Counted from the first letter of the stretch, positions 35,207 to 46,625 are shown. The stretch is 64,000 nt of DNA from Lepus europaeus (GCF_033115175.1 NC_084834.1:119966275-120030274); one strand, 5' to 3'. A program made the numbers and translations. Notes: generated from the letters alone by a model not told the origin.

Positions 35207-35524
35207 CACGGTTGACCCTCCGTGTTATGATCGCAACAACCATGGATTGAAAATATTTGGAAAGCCAATTGCCTCTGTGCTGAACATACGGGGACTTTAT
35301 TCCCTAAGCAATACGGTCGACCACCATTTGCACAGCCTTCACTTTGTCCTAGCTGTTATGAGTAATCTAGAGATGATTGAGAGCACACAGGAGAATGCGC
35401 GGTGGCTTTTGTGCAAATGCTACACCACTTTATGCAAGGGGCTACAGCTTCTGAGGAGTTTGGTGACTGCAGGGGGTCCAGGACCAGTCCCCAGCCCCAC
35501 TCCGTGGATCCTGAGGCCAACTGT
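35207..35524 (+). mobile_element. TcMar-Tigger-like MITE
   Basis: About 318 bp with inverted ends ACGGTTGACCCTCCGT and (reverse complement) ACAGTTGGCCTCAGGAT. Internal text GATTGAAAATATTTGGAAAG and TAATCTAGAGATGATTGAGA matches a common mammalian DNA-transposon relic. A partner copy is at 27389-27705. Confidence 0.7.
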
Positions 35525-35589
35525 GTTTTCACCCAGTTTCCTTTGCTGTGTGCAAGCTCTTTAGTTTGGTGCTAATCCTGCTTACTTAC

Positions 35590-35850
35590 CTTTGCCAAGA
35601 TGAGGAAAAACCTACACGTCCACAAGAGAAGAATGGGCCTATACCGGAGACAGAATGTTTTCATCACAAATGAAGGCAATCCTGCCACGTTGTGACCTGG
35701 GCGGACACGCTGGGGACATCGCGCTGAGTGACGGAAGTCAGCCACAGGATGACAAATGCTGCATTGGTCCCACTTACAAGAGGTATGGAAAGGAGATTCA
35801 TAGACCCAGTGAGCAGGATGGAGGCTGTGAGGTGTCAGAGAAGAGGGCGG
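35590..35850 (+). mobile_element. Old L1 3' fragment
   Basis: Sense L1 3' text: GTGACGGAAGTCAGCCACAG, CCCACTTACAAGAGGTATGG. Diverged. Confidence 0.65.
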
Positions 35851-36362
35851 AGTCCCTTGTCAATCAAGATGAGCAAGCTCCAAGGAGCTGCTGGGCACCG
35901 GTGCCCCTGCAGGCGGCAGCAAGGTGCATAGAGGAATGGTCTCGTGTCCACTGTTCCCACCACAGCAACGTTTTAGACCAGCACAGGGAAATAGGCAAAG
36001 GACATACACTTGACATAGACCACCTGACCTGGCTGATGAGAGCTGGAGAGGGGGATCTTGAGAGAGGGAGGTCAACCACCTCCTGGAATATTCCACAGTG
36101 CATCTCAAAGCAGAGAGCCCTGGAGTGCTTCTGGCGTGGAAAGTTCTCCCTGTGGTCCACAGAGCCGTGGCTCCTGGCTATTTCTTGGACCTCTCTCCCC
36201 AGTGCTCGCTTAGCGCCAGAGGGGAGGAGAAAGAACTGAGGGATTTGGTCCACACTGTAAGACAGCACATGTCTCCTAGGAGGCGGTGAGCTGCACAGCC
36301 CACACTCGCTGTTTGCAAACTTGCTCCGAGGGGCAGGGACCACACCCTGGGCAGGCAGCACC
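35851..36362. other. Intergenic DNA, nothing recognised
   Basis: No exon or repeat supported; a 194-codon open frame (35655-36239) overlaps the L1 fragment and has no recognisable product. Confidence 0.4.
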
Positions 36363-36605
36363 TTGGGTGACTACATCTGGAGACAGAGCCCTAAAGAGGT
36401 AAACAAGGGGAACTGAGGTCGCTAGGGTGCACCCTAATCCGATGACTGGTGCCCTAATAAGAGGAGACGGAGCCACAGATGCGTGCAGGGCAGGCAGACA
36501 AGGTGAGGACACACATGGCCAAGGAGAGAGACCTCAGAAAGCAATAACAGCTTTGATCTCAGACTTCCGGCATACAAGGGAATAGATGTCTGCCGTTGGG
36601 GCCCT
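36363..36605 (+). mobile_element. MLT1-like LTR fragment
   Basis: GGTCGCTAGGGTGCACCCTA, CCTAATAAGAGGAGACGGAG, GCCAAGGAGAGAGACCTCAG and TTGATCTCAGACTTCCGGC follow the order of MaLR/MLT1 LTRs. Confidence 0.7.
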
Positions 36606-36877
36606 AGCAAGCCAACCACACCGCATCGGCAGCATAGGCGGCACCCCGGTGCACCTTAGAACTGCTCACTCGAGCCCCACCCACAGCAACTGAATCACCA
36701 CCCTGGGGGCCGCAGCAAGACCCGTCTCCCCACCGCGCAGCTAAGCCTGCTTTCCATCACGCCCCAGACACCGTGACACCTTCCTGGAGGCCACCACGTG
36801 CGCTGCAGCCCCGCCCCAAGCCCCGCCTCCTGTGGTCATTCAACCAGGCCCTGCCCCAGCACCACCCCGATCCTATC
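36606..36877. other. Intergenic DNA, GC-rich, nothing recognised
   Basis: CCCACC-rich unique-looking sequence. Confidence 0.4.
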
Positions 36878-36890
36878 CTCACCTGGAGAT

Positions 36891-37084
36891 GGTCTTTTTT
36901 TTTTTTTTAAAGATTTATTTATTTACAGAGAGAGTGAAAGACAGAGAGCTCTTATGTCCGCTGGTTTGCTCCCCAGATGGCCACAACCGCCAAGGCTGGG
37001 TCAGGCTAGAGCGAGGAGCTTCATACGGGATCTCCCAAGTGGGTGGCAGGAGCCCAAACACTTGGGTCATTGTGGGCTTCTTTT
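36891..37084 (-). repeat. 5'-truncated CSINE
   Basis: Poly-T and AAAGATTTATTTATTTACAG; the head is missing. Target-site duplication CTCACCTGGAGAT at 36878-36890 and 37085-37097 shows that truncation happened at insertion. Confidence 0.85.
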
Positions 37085-37261
37085 CTCACCTGGAGATTAT
37101 CAGTCAATTGGCCAAGGGTTGCCAGGTGGACCTGGCTCAGTTATAACGTTAGATCTCTGTTGCCTGTTAGACACAGGCAGGCCTGATTTCCCCAGCATGG
37201 TGAAAGCCCAGAAGAGATGGTCAAGACAGGTTCCTTGGGGGAAACTGAGGCAGTTTCCTGG

Positions 37262-37500
37262 TTTGTGTCCCAGCCACTCTGCTTCCAATCCAGCTTTCCT
37301 GCTAATGCTCATCCTGGAAGGCCACAGGTGATGGCTCAGATACTTGGTTTCCTGCCATCCATGTAGGAGATCCACACTGAGTTCCAGGCTTCCGGCTTTG
37401 GCCTGGCCCAGCCCTCCTGTTTTTGGGATCTAAGGAGTGAACCTGCAGATGAAAGATCTCTGTCTCTTTTTCAAATAAAATGACAATAAATACATATTTT
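37262..37500 (+). repeat. 5'-truncated CSINE2
   Basis: Starts within the body (TTTGTGTCCCAGCCACTCTG) and ends CAAATAAAATGACAATAAAT. Confidence 0.75.
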
Positions 37501-37551
37501 TTCAAAGTTAAGTTTATTTTGGTCAAAAATGTATTTTGAGATCCAGGCATG

Positions 37552-37666
37552 TGAAGGGTCTTCCAAAAGTTCATGGGCAACGCAGATCATCGAAAAACCA
37601 TGCATGAACTACAGAAGGCTTTGGACTAAAATAAATTTTTTAAAATTCCATTTTCCACAAACTAGA
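37552..37666. mobile_element. Mariner-type MITE fragment
   Basis: GAAGGGTCTTCCAAAAGTTC at the left end and ATTCCATTTTCCACAAACT at the right are remnants of the same inverted repeat as at 4.8 and 42.7 kb. Confidence 0.6.
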
Positions 37667-38407
37667 GTATCTAAGCTGGATTCGTTCTCTAGAGATGAAA
37701 ACCGTCCCTCCCTCCACCTGCAGATCCGCAGGGAAGCACGAACGCTGAGGGGCTTAGGGCACCTTCGAGAATCCAGCAGCTGGAGAGAGACTTGGGCGCT
37801 CTGGCTCGGGCGCTGCCATCCCTTTGCCTTGCATGGTGCTGGGTCTGCACGAGGCCCCTTTAAGCACAGCCTAAAGGTGTCTCCTAAGGGGTTAGTAAAG
37901 CTTGAAACCCGAGCTTCCACACCCCCTGCAGGATTTTGGAAACAACTCCACGACCAGATGCGTGTGCCTGTAAGATTGAAGGAGGCACCATTGCTGCTGG
38001 TGTTGGAATTTTAGAAACGAAAGAGCCAGCTAGAGCCGGAGCTGGTGGATGACAATTCTGGAGGTGGAAGGTTACACATCAGGAAACCGCAGGACAGATT
38101 GGCTAGGGCCGGGAGAGCAACATCAATGGTGACCATCGCTGGTATCTGTCACGTACCATGCTGCACACAGAACATTCCATCCACTGCCGAGCGCAATCAC
38201 TCAACAATGCTGGGGTCGGTTCAGAGGGCGTGACCCTAAGCCATCTGCACGCACAGTGTGTGCTCACTACAGGAGCACTGCAGTTACTTTTCCACCGCCT
38301 TTAGGATGATGTCTTTTGGTAAAGTTCCAGGAAGACACAAAGTTGCAAATAACCTTGATTGTTCTTGCCCTGAAAGTGCTCCCCTTGCAGGGTTTAGGAA
38401 TCCCCTG
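37667..38407. other. Intergenic DNA, nothing recognised
   Basis: No gene or repeat supported. Confidence 0.4.
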
Positions 38408-38732
38408 CTTAGTCTTCAAATATTTATTTTATGTATTTGAAAAGCAGAGTTTCAATAAGAGAGAGAGAGAGAGAGAGAGAGAGGTCTTCCCTTTGCTGGT
38501 TTACTTCCCAAAGGACCATAATGGCTGGGGCTGGGTCAGGTTGAAGTCAGGAACCAGAAGCTTCCCACGTGGGTGCAGGGGCCCAAGCACTTGAGCCATC
38601 CTCTGCCGCTTTCCCAGGCACTTCAGTAGGGAGCTGGTTGGGAAGTGGATCAGCCAGGACTCGAACTGGTGCTCACAGAGGATGCAGGTGACACAGGTGG
38701 TGTCTTAATCTGCTATCCCACAATGCCAGCCT
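38408..38732 (-). repeat. CSINE
   Basis: ATATTTATTTTATGTATTTG and (GA)n at the left; head complement CCCACAATGCCAGCCTCC at the right. Confidence 0.87.
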
Positions 38733-40344
38733 CCTCCTCTCACTCTCCCTAGTCTTAACCAAGTCTTCCCCTCGAAATGCCTGCCTTGGCCCAGACCCCC
38801 CACACTTACAACCACCCCATACTGCCCTCCCTTTTACTGCACACTGTAGAGTCCTGGGCCAGGCAGAGGCTCCCTGACCTCACTGAGCTACACATTTGGC
38901 TTTGCCTGGCCTCCAGCTCTCAGATGGTGGCACTTGATGGCATTTGTGTTACCTCCATTTTACAGGTGAGAAAACCAGAGAGGTGAATTAATGTAACTGA
39001 AGATACAAAGTTGGTCAATGGCAATTGCAGGCTTCAAGTCCTGCCATTCTACCTGCAGAACGTACACTTGTGGTCACGTGTCCACACCACCTCCCTGGGA
39101 ATGTGAACACTCCACCCATGGTCAGCCATGGGGTCATCCAGCTCAGCCAGAACTTTGAATGTCTCCCACCCTATTCCTGATTTCAAGTGTGCTGAAGCCA
39201 GGAAGGTGGTGTGTGGTGTGTGTGGTGCTTTCTGACTCTGCAAGCCACAGAGCAGCCCTGTCTGCTCAGGTCTTTACCCAGGAAGCACTGTGCTACCTGA
39301 ATCTGTGACTTGTCTTTGAAGTCTACCTCCTGAGCTGGAGCCACAGCCACCTGCCCACTGCCACACATGCCTGCTGTCTGGGGGTGACTCTCCCCACTCC
39401 ACACTGAACGCCAGCCGCTCCCTGTCCCAGCCTGCCGCCAGCCCTGCCTTGCAGCACCGCCCAGGATGCCCAACATCCTGGACGACCACACCTTGGCATG
39501 AGCAAGCAGCAGGCAGGTACATGCTGGTACTGGGTGGGGCATGGTTCCCTCTGGCAGTCCTTCCCCGACGGAAATGGAAAATCCACACCAGCTCTGGAAG
39601 AATGTGTGTCTTCAGGCTACTTGTTGCAAGTCTCCACTGCCAGGGGTGGCCACGGGCCACGGCCTCTTCACATAACCTGGTGGAAGCACAGGCCTCAGGA
39701 AGGAGAGGGGGCAGATGGGCAAGGTAGGGGGCTCAGGCTGTGGTGACAGGCACAGTCCCCTCCCTCAATGCATGCAGGCTGCTCACGGCCCACGAGGGGT
39801 CACTCGGGTTGAAGTCTGCTGGGGGTTGGTCCACAGGAGTTGCTGGGGGCTCACAGGACCTCACTGAAGGAGGAGGTGCACCTGCTCTCAACAGACCAAA
39901 GCCAAGGATGCACTCAGATATCCCGGGAAATCAGCTGGCAGCTGGCACAACCTCTTTTCTGGTCCAGCGTTGGTCCAGCGCTGCTCTTTAGACTGATGGT
40001 CTACTGCTGCATGACCATTGCTGAATAATAACCAACCATGGGGGCTGGAATATGGCTCTATGAAAGAGGAAGGTTGTGGTGCACAGACAGGAAGCACACA
40101 CAGAGGATTCTCTGCCTTCCCTCTGCTCGCCTAAAAGCAGGACATGGATTTACGAAGACAGAAGGTATCCCGCCCCCACTTCCACCAATGAGAGCCCTGA
40201 AGACAACTTGGGATGCTTATGGGCCTGGAGATGACACCAGAGGAGCCCTTGAGAGCAGAGCTGCTCTAACCCGTCTCTGCCGGTTGTCTGCCTTCTTCCA
40301 GCTGTCAGACCCTGGGGACTCAGCCAAATTCACAGTTTATGTTT
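38733..40344. other. Intergenic DNA with a MIR
   Basis: Unique-looking except for the MIR at 38940-39060. Open frames on both strands at 39.2-39.7 kb have no recognisable product. Confidence 0.45.
38940..39060 (+). repeat. MIR
   Basis: CATTTTACAGGTGAGAAAAC followed by GAGGTGAATTAATGTAACTG is the MIR core arrangement. Confidence 0.65.
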
Positions 40345-40643
40345 TTTTAAGATTTATTTATTTGAAAGGCAAGAGGCAGATTTTTTCATCGACTAATTCA
40401 CTCCCCAAATGGCCACAATGTCCTGGGCTGGGCCAACTCAAAGCCAGGAATCTGGAACTCCACGCAGGTCTCCCACGTGAGTAGCAGGGGCCCAGGCACT
40501 TGGGCCATCCTCTGCTGCTTTCCCAGGTGCAGGAGCAGGGAGCTGCACTGGAAGTGGAGCAGCCGGGACTCAAACTGGCGCTTCAGTAAGGGATGCCAGT
40601 GTTGCAGGCAGCTGCTTGGTGCACTGTGGGGTAACTCCAGCCC
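40345..40643 (-). repeat. CSINE
   Basis: TTTTTTTAAGATTTATTTATTTG at the left, head complement GTGGGGTAACTCCAGCCC at the right. Confidence 0.87.
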
Positions 40644-40780
40644 TGACATTTAGAGTTTTTAGTTGAAGATGTTACACAAGTTGAACTTCTAAGCCACCTA
40701 TTTGAGAATTACTCATTCTCTGGTGTGTGGGGGGGGTGTCTCTCACACAGATAGAAACCTATGTGTTACAAAAACTTCTC

Positions 40781-41040
40781 GAGGACAGCATTGTGGCGTA
40801 GTGGGTAAAGCTGCCACCTGCAGTGCCAGCATCCCATGTGGGTGCCAGTTTGAGTCCCAGCTGCTTCACTTCAGATTCAGCTCTCTGCTATGGCCTGGGA
40901 AAGCAGTAGAAGATGGCTCAAGTCCTTGGATCCTTTCACCCATGTAGGAGACCCAGAAGAAGCTCCTGGCTTCTGGCTTCAGATCATCCCAGCTCCAGCT
41001 GGTGTTGCAGCCATTTGGGGAGTGAACCAGTGGATGGAAA

Positions 41041-41078
<38 letters not shown>
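40781..41078 (+). repeat. CSINE
   Basis: Head GAGGACAGCATTGTGGCGTA, (CT)n at 41045-41076; the A tail is missing. Confidence 0.85.
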
Positions 41079-41080
<2 letters not shown>

Positions 41081-41459
41081 CTGTGTATGCCGGCCACCAC
41101 CACCTGCACGGGACAGAGACCCAGGGAAGCTGGGGGAGTGGGGAAGTGACATTCCAGTCAGTGGCGCAGGTAGACTGTGGAAGGGCTCTGATTGGGGGCC
41201 GCTGGGAAAGTTGGAGGGGACTAACTAGGACGAGGGCATTTCACATGAGTGGCTTAGGGAACATCCTTGGCTTTCTCTGGTTGGTCCTGCGTTAGACGGA
41301 CAGGCTAAAAATAGCCCCCAGTGAAGGACCCTGCTGATCAAATCCTGGTCATTCCAGGATGACCTCTTGGAGGCTGTGGTTTGGCTGCCTGGCCTGGTTA
41401 CTGCAGGGCACAGTCTTACCACTGTACGTGGCCTGGCCATTGTCCGTTTGTATATTCTG
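41079..41459. other. Intergenic DNA, nothing recognised
   Basis: No gene or clear repeat. Confidence 0.4.
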
Positions 41460-41812
41460 GCTCTTACTGTCTCAGTCCACTCAGGTGCTATGAGAAATAC
41501 TGCTGACTGAGGAAATTGTAATAATTTATTTGTCACAGTTCGAGAGATGGAGAGGTCCAGGGTTAAGGGGCTGGCGGCTTCAGTGATTGGTCTGGGCTTG
41601 CCCTCTGCATCCAAGATGGCGCCTTCTTGCTGTATTCTGAGACGGTGGAAGGGAGGGACTGGCTCCCTCAAACCCTGTCATAAGGCACAGACCCATTCAT
41701 GAGAACAGGGTCCTCAATGACTTAACATCCTAAAGCTTCACCTCTTAATATTGTTGCACTGGGGGTTTGGTTTCAACATGGATTTGGGAAGGACACAAAC
41801 TTGGAAACCATG
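41460..41812 (-). mobile_element. MLT1-like LTR, antisense
   Basis: GGTGCTATGAGAAATACTGC, TAATTTATTTGTCACAGTTC, ATCCAAGATGGCGCCTTCTT and TTTCAACATGGATTTGGG read as the reverse complement of a MaLR/MLT1 LTR ending near AAACCATGGCA. Confidence 0.7.
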
Positions 41813-42685
41813 GCACTACCTATCCCGTTCCACAATCTAGAAACTCAGGAATTATCTTTTTACCTCCTTCCCCTCCCCAGATCCAACCCTCCACCTAATC
41901 CTGCAAACACACTCCCCACCAATCCCTCTCAAGTCTGTCACCACTTCTAGCTGCACCTTGGTACAACCAAACAGTTCCTAACGCAGCCCAACTTACCCGC
42001 ACTGAGCCCTCCCACATTTATGTGCCAGAGTAGTATTTGCAAAAGGCAACTCTATCATCCCTAGGCTTCAATTACTCACTAGCTTCCCACTGGTTTTAGA
42101 ATGAAGACAAAACTACTTGGTCCCCAGTGCCCGGCATGGCCTGGCACCCGCTCTTCAGCCTCCTCTAGCCTTGTACAATTCCTTTCTGCTTTCCATCTGA
42201 AACCCCCCTGGCTGCCTTGCTGTCCCCAGTACATCACCCCAGCTGCCACAAGGGATTTACTGTGAGGCCATCAGCAGCTCCTGAGTCAAAAAAAGTAATG
42301 GAGATCAGGGAAGGAGTTAGGAAAGCCCACGGATTCAGCTGGTATGGAGCAAAAGAAAGTCTCACCAGGGCACCATAATGGGGGAAGCTCACACCCCTTA
42401 TCCTTGCATTATTCTACTTAGATCCCAAGTCCCAAGGGACACTGCATGGGCTTAGCTGGCCTGGGTCACCTGCTCATCCTGGGGCAGCACACCTTGAGTA
42501 AAAATCCCAATGAAGCATTCAACAATGAGAAGTTAATCCCGTGCAAGAAAACCAGGAGTCCTTCCAGGAGGAGGAATGGATGCTGGACGTGAGCTGTGTT
42601 TCTGTGACCTCAAATGCATTTCCGTGCCTCTCTGCTAGTTGGTCCTACCCAGCTTTCAGATTCCAGCCTAATCGTTCCTTCAATA
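41813..42685. other. Intergenic DNA with an L2-like fragment
   Basis: 42010-42260 (CCTGGCACCCGCTCTTCAGC, CCCCTGGCTGCCTTGCTG) resembles LINE2 3' sequence in sense. The rest is not recognised. Confidence 0.5.
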
Positions 42686-44025
42686 CGAGAGGACTTCAAA
42701 AGTTTGTGGGAAATTAGAAAAGATAAAAACAAAAACCACAAACTCTTATTTCCCCACCTACACTCTCAAGTTCAAGATCCTTTGATGCCAAGGGATGACA
42801 CCAGCCAGTTAGTCCATCTCTAAACCCCCAGGCGTCCTGGGGCAGAGCCAAGTCATGCAGTCTTGTTTACATCATTAGCTGAAGAAAAGTGGGCGCGTTT
42901 TCCAAGATTTTTTAAGAGTGGGAAACAAAACAGGTCAGAAGGAGCCAGGTCAACGCTGTCAGGTGGCTGCCCGATGACTTCCAGTCGAAGCTCTCACAGA
43001 ATCTCAAACTAGCCCTTGTTCAGGAGAGAAAGGAGCAGCCACACAGCAGTGCTGGAGACGGACTGTCGGAGGCTTTCCCAGGCATTTCTCTGATAAACCT
43101 TGGCCGGCTTTCACAAAACAGTCTCATGGTAAGCAGATGGTATCACTCTGCAGCTACCAGAAGTCAACCAGCAAACTATCTTGACCATCACACACACACA
43201 CAAAATGTCGCTGTGACCTTTGCTTTGGGTCAGCCCACTCTGGCTTTGAATGGGCCACTTCCGCCTCGGGGTGGTCATGGCTTTGACTGAGCTGCAGCTT
43301 CAGGATCATCCTGGGAAAGCCAGGCTGCTTCTCCTGTTATTCTATAACCTATAATTTTTATTTATTTTTAGGAATATTTATGTATAATAAATATGTATTT
43401 ATTATTCTATAAATAATGAATCATACTTCGGATTCATGATCCCATTGGTTTGAAATTTCCACTGAACATTCCGCTCTCGTCTGCGGCTGATCCGGGCACT
43501 ATTCTGGCACCCACTAAGCTGAAAGCTTTCTCTGCGTTCTTTGGTCAGAATTGTGTTAGCTGAACCAACCAAGATTTCTACAGCATTAGCAATGGTTCCT
43601 GCTGGTAACCCTTGGTCCTCATCCTTTAGGGCACCAACAAGGTTAATGTGGCTGCTCTGCTATCACAAGGTGATGTGGCTAGCATCTCATCTCTTCTTCA
43701 AGTCCGTTATCCATTTGGAAAATGCTGCTTTCTTTGGGACAATGTTTCCCTAAACTTTGTGAAGCATCAGTGAGTTCACCATTTTCCCATCCAAGTTTGC
43801 CATCAATTGGATGTTTATTCTTGCTTCAATTTTAGCAGAAGCCGGTTGCTTTGAGAGGGACTCATTTCAAACTGCTGTCTTATCCTTCCTAGTGTCTCAG
43901 ATGAGATCCTGTTCACGCATGCTGAACAACTTAGTACAAGCTCATTTTTAAGGTGCAAAATAGTTTAAACACATGCACAGTTTTTTTCATACATACCTTT
44001 TCCATGAACCTTTTGAAGATCATTC
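42686..44025 (-). mobile_element. Decayed full-length mariner transposon
   Basis: About 1.34 kb, the usual mariner length, next to a TA at 42684-42685. Inverted ends are CGAGAGGACTTCAAAAGTTT at the left and (reverse complement) CGAATGATCTTCAAAAGGTT at the right. The - strand near 42984-42904 reads QPPDSVDLAPSD followed by LFCFPLLKNLG, the degenerate mariner transposase motif around the third catalytic Asp (normally YSPDLAPSD). Many stops and frameshifts: a fossil. Confidence 0.85.
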
Positions 44026-44436
44026 GTGCTGCTTCCCAGCACTTGCTATGACCCTCATTTTGCATTTATCTGTGATGGCTGAGTTGGGCTCCTCTCCCCT
44101 GATAGGCTGCAGAGACCATGAGAGCAGAGCTTTATCACTCTGGCTCTCTATGGAATCCACAGGGCCCTGCCCACTGCCTGGCAAGGCAAGGACGCTCAGC
44201 CAAGGTTCATTCAATGCAAAAACCATTTATGATGAATTACGAATTATGAGATGAATTATGGCACTCTCCCCTCCAGGAGGCACAGTTAAGGTTTAAAAGG
44301 ACATTTTTTTGTTTCAAATCCATACTTTATTATATATATTTCTCATCTAATCTTTACAACAATGCAGTGGGAACCCACTTGGTACATAAAAAGGCAAGGC
44401 ACGAGGAGTTGAGGACCTTTGCTTACTCATATCTTG
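44026..44436. other. Intergenic DNA with L2 and MIR remnants
   Basis: 44120-44225 resembles an L2 3' end (ACTGCCTGGCAAGGCAAGGA) and 44325-44410 a MIR (ATCTAATCTTTACAACAATG). Confidence 0.5.
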
Positions 44437-44738
44437 GCGGTGGGCACTCGGCAGGGGGTGAAGATGCTGTTGGAACCCCAACATCCCATGCCAGAGTGCA
44501 CGGCTTCAAGTCCCGCTGAGCTCGGCCTGGGAGGTAGCAGGTGATGGCTCAAGGAGTTGGGTCTTTGCCACCCACATGGGAGAACCGCAGTGAGTTCTGG
44601 GCTCCTGGCTTCAGCCTGGCCCAGTCTTAATTGTTGCAGGCATTTGGAGAGTGAACCAATGGATGGGAAATCTGCCAGTCTGTCTCCCTCTTTCTTTTTC
44701 TCTCTCTACCTTTCAAATAAAATAAATAAGTGAATGAA
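44437..44738 (+). repeat. CSINE2
   Basis: Head GGTGGGCACTCGGCAGGG, tail CAAATAAAATAAATAAGTG. Confidence 0.83.
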
Positions 44739-45419
44739 TTAAAACATTATTTTATTTTTTTAAAAAAATCACAATTCTGGTTAAGGATCCATGAAGGATA
44801 CAGACTCAGGTCAGATTCTAAAACTCAAGTTCAAAGCTACAGCGTAGTAGCATCTGTCCATGACACGGAAGCCTAAAGGAGAGAACTCATTCACCTGTGA
44901 AGTTGGCTTTCACGTTAAGTTCCCGTTCATGCAAATCTAGATATACCTCCGTAAAAGTGAGCACAATTTATAAAACACTGATGCATGGAGACCAATACAA
45001 ACTCTGGACAGACGCGATGTCACAGAACTACCAAATGTTGAATGAGCACTCAGAGAGCAGGAGCTGGGTGTTACCATTCTGCTCTCTCTGTTATTCACAG
45101 AAGTCAACTCTGAGCACGAGGAAGAACAGAGATTGGTGGACTCGTGATGAGTTAAAGCAAGCTGCCCCCTAAACCTCAGCTACAGGCTACAAAACTCATT
45201 TCAATGTATCCAAAAAGATTTCACCGTTCAGCAGTTTTCTCCCTAGGTGATAAGGGGAGGTTTGCAAAGGAACTCAAGGACGGATCTCTGCTCCCAGGTA
45301 CCAGGACCAGCTACTGGGGAAGGAAAGAGTAACTGCACAAATACTTGGAAAAGTGTTCCTCAGGCCAGCCGTGGCCAGCGGGCACGCAACGTGCTCATGA
45401 GGACACAGGGTGACCAGCA
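44739..45419. other. DNA beyond the SPMAP2L 3' end
   Basis: No gene or clear repeat. Confidence 0.4.
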
Positions 45420-45655
45420 GACTCTCATCTTCTCTTTTATTGCATGCTGGAGGCTCCAGAATCAGCTAAAGATATGGTTATGGCTAACAGTAGCAATTGC
45501 TACCTGCCCATCACCGGGGTTTCCCTGGAGGCCCCAGTTCTGGGGAGGGGGACCAGTTGGGGGTATGGATCTGCCCACACAAGAGCAGGGAACTAAGGGA
45601 TCCACTATGCGTTCTAGACAGGTGACCAGTGTCCGGCTGCTGTGGCTTTCTGCTG
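45420..45655 (-). other. SPMAP2L: SPMAP2L 3' UTR
   Basis: Sequence between the SPMAP2L stop codon and the expected cleavage site after the AATAAA at 45441-45436. It is about 235 nt and has no recognised repeat. The end is inferred from the signal position. Confidence 0.6.
45436..45441 (-). terminator. SPMAP2L: SPMAP2L polyadenylation signal AATAAA
   Basis: TTTATT on the + strand, that is AATAAA on the - strand in TGCAATAAAAGAG, about 215 nt after the stop codon. It is the first canonical signal downstream of the stop. Confidence 0.65.
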
Positions 45656-45770
45656 TTAACGTGCAAGCGGCTGTGCCAGCTCCTGGACCCTCGCAGAACA
45701 CTGTGCTTTCAAGGCCTCCGGCTTGACTTTAAAGACGTCTGGGTCGTAGTAGACAATATGCATGGGAGAC
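45656..45770 (-). CDS. SPMAP2L: SPMAP2L (THEGL) terminal coding exon
   Basis: Acceptor CTCTTTTCTCCATTCCAG ends at 45771. The first base completes the split Arg codon from the previous exon. The exon reads [20 protein letters not shown] and then the last repeat, [17 protein letters not shown], before TAA at 45658-45656. The C-terminal repeat resembles that at 63.9 kb ([18 protein letters not shown]). A young CSINE lies only 41 nt upstream of this exon (45812-46133). Together the six visible exons encode 261 residues of continuous frame with seven repeat cores. Confidence 0.87.
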
Positions 45771-45811
45771 CTGGAATGGAGAAAAGAGGTCAACTTGAAA
45801 TGAGGTGCACT

Positions 45812-46133
45812 TGGCCGGCGCCGCGGCTCACTAGGCTAATCCTCCGCCTGCGGCGCCGGTACTCCGGGTTCTAGTCCCGGTTGGGGTGCCAGTTCTGTCC
45901 CGGTTGCCCCTCTTCCAGTCCTGCTCTCTGCTGTGGCCTGGGAAGGCAGTGGAGGATGGCCCAAGTGCTTGGGCCCTGTACCCCATGGGAGACCAGGAGA
46001 AGCACCTGGCTCCTGGCTTCAGATCAGCGCAGCACGCTGGCCGTAGTGGCCATTTGGGGGGTGAACCAATGGAAGGAAGACCTTTCTCTCTGTCTCTCTC
46101 TCACTAACTCTGCCTGTCAAAAAACAAAGAAAA
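45812..46133 (+). repeat. Young CSINE next to SPMAP2L terminal exon
   Basis: Near-consensus head GGCCGGCGCCGCGGCTCACT region; perfect 15-bp duplication GAAATGAGGTGCACT at 45797-45811 and 46134-46148. Antisense to SPMAP2L; its head lies 41 nt upstream of the terminal exon. Confidence 0.93.
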
Positions 46134-46164
46134 GAAATGAGGTGCACTAAAACAGAACTGATGT

Positions 46165-46265
46165 GTTCCCAGCTCCCAGCATGTGCACCTGGCACTGTGA
46201 TGCCCTGTTTTGGTTTTCACGACCCCTAGTGGACAAAGAGAGAAGGCTCAGAAAAGTTAGAAGAA
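46165..46265. repeat. MIR-like fragment
   Basis: TGTGCACCTGGCACTGTGAT through GGCTCAGAAAAGTTAGAAG resembles a MIR. Assignment by eye. Confidence 0.45.
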
Positions 46266-46274
46266 TGATGGATG

Positions 46275-46526
46275 GGGACCGGCGTCGTAGCACACAAGAT
46301 AGGATACCACCTACAATGCTGGCATCCTGCGTGTGCACCGGTTCCAGCCCTGACAGCTCCACTTCCAATCTAGCTCCCTGCTAACGCACCTGGGAAGCGA
46401 GGATGGCCCAAGTATTTGGACCCCTGCCACCCATGTGGGAGACCCGGATGGAGTTTCAGACTCCTAGCTTCAGCCTGGCCCAGACCTGGCCGTTACAGCC
46501 ATTTGCGGAATAAACCAGAGGAAGGA

Positions 46527-46574
<48 letters not shown>

Positions 46575-46625
46575 CTAACCGCCTTTCAAATAAATAAATC
46601 TTAACCAAAAAACAATTTAAAAAAA
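46275..46625 (+). repeat. CSINE
   Basis: Head GGGGACCGGCGTCGTAGCAC; (CT)n(GT)n at 46530-46574; tail AAATAAATAAATC. Confidence 0.88.

Noticed and set aside
34425..35209. Overlapping 175-219-codon frames on the - strand
   Set aside because: They are readings of the 35-bp minisatellite, whose unit simply lacks stops on that strand.
43190..43205. Short (CA)n inside the mariner
   Set aside because: Too short to be informative and has no effect on the element call.
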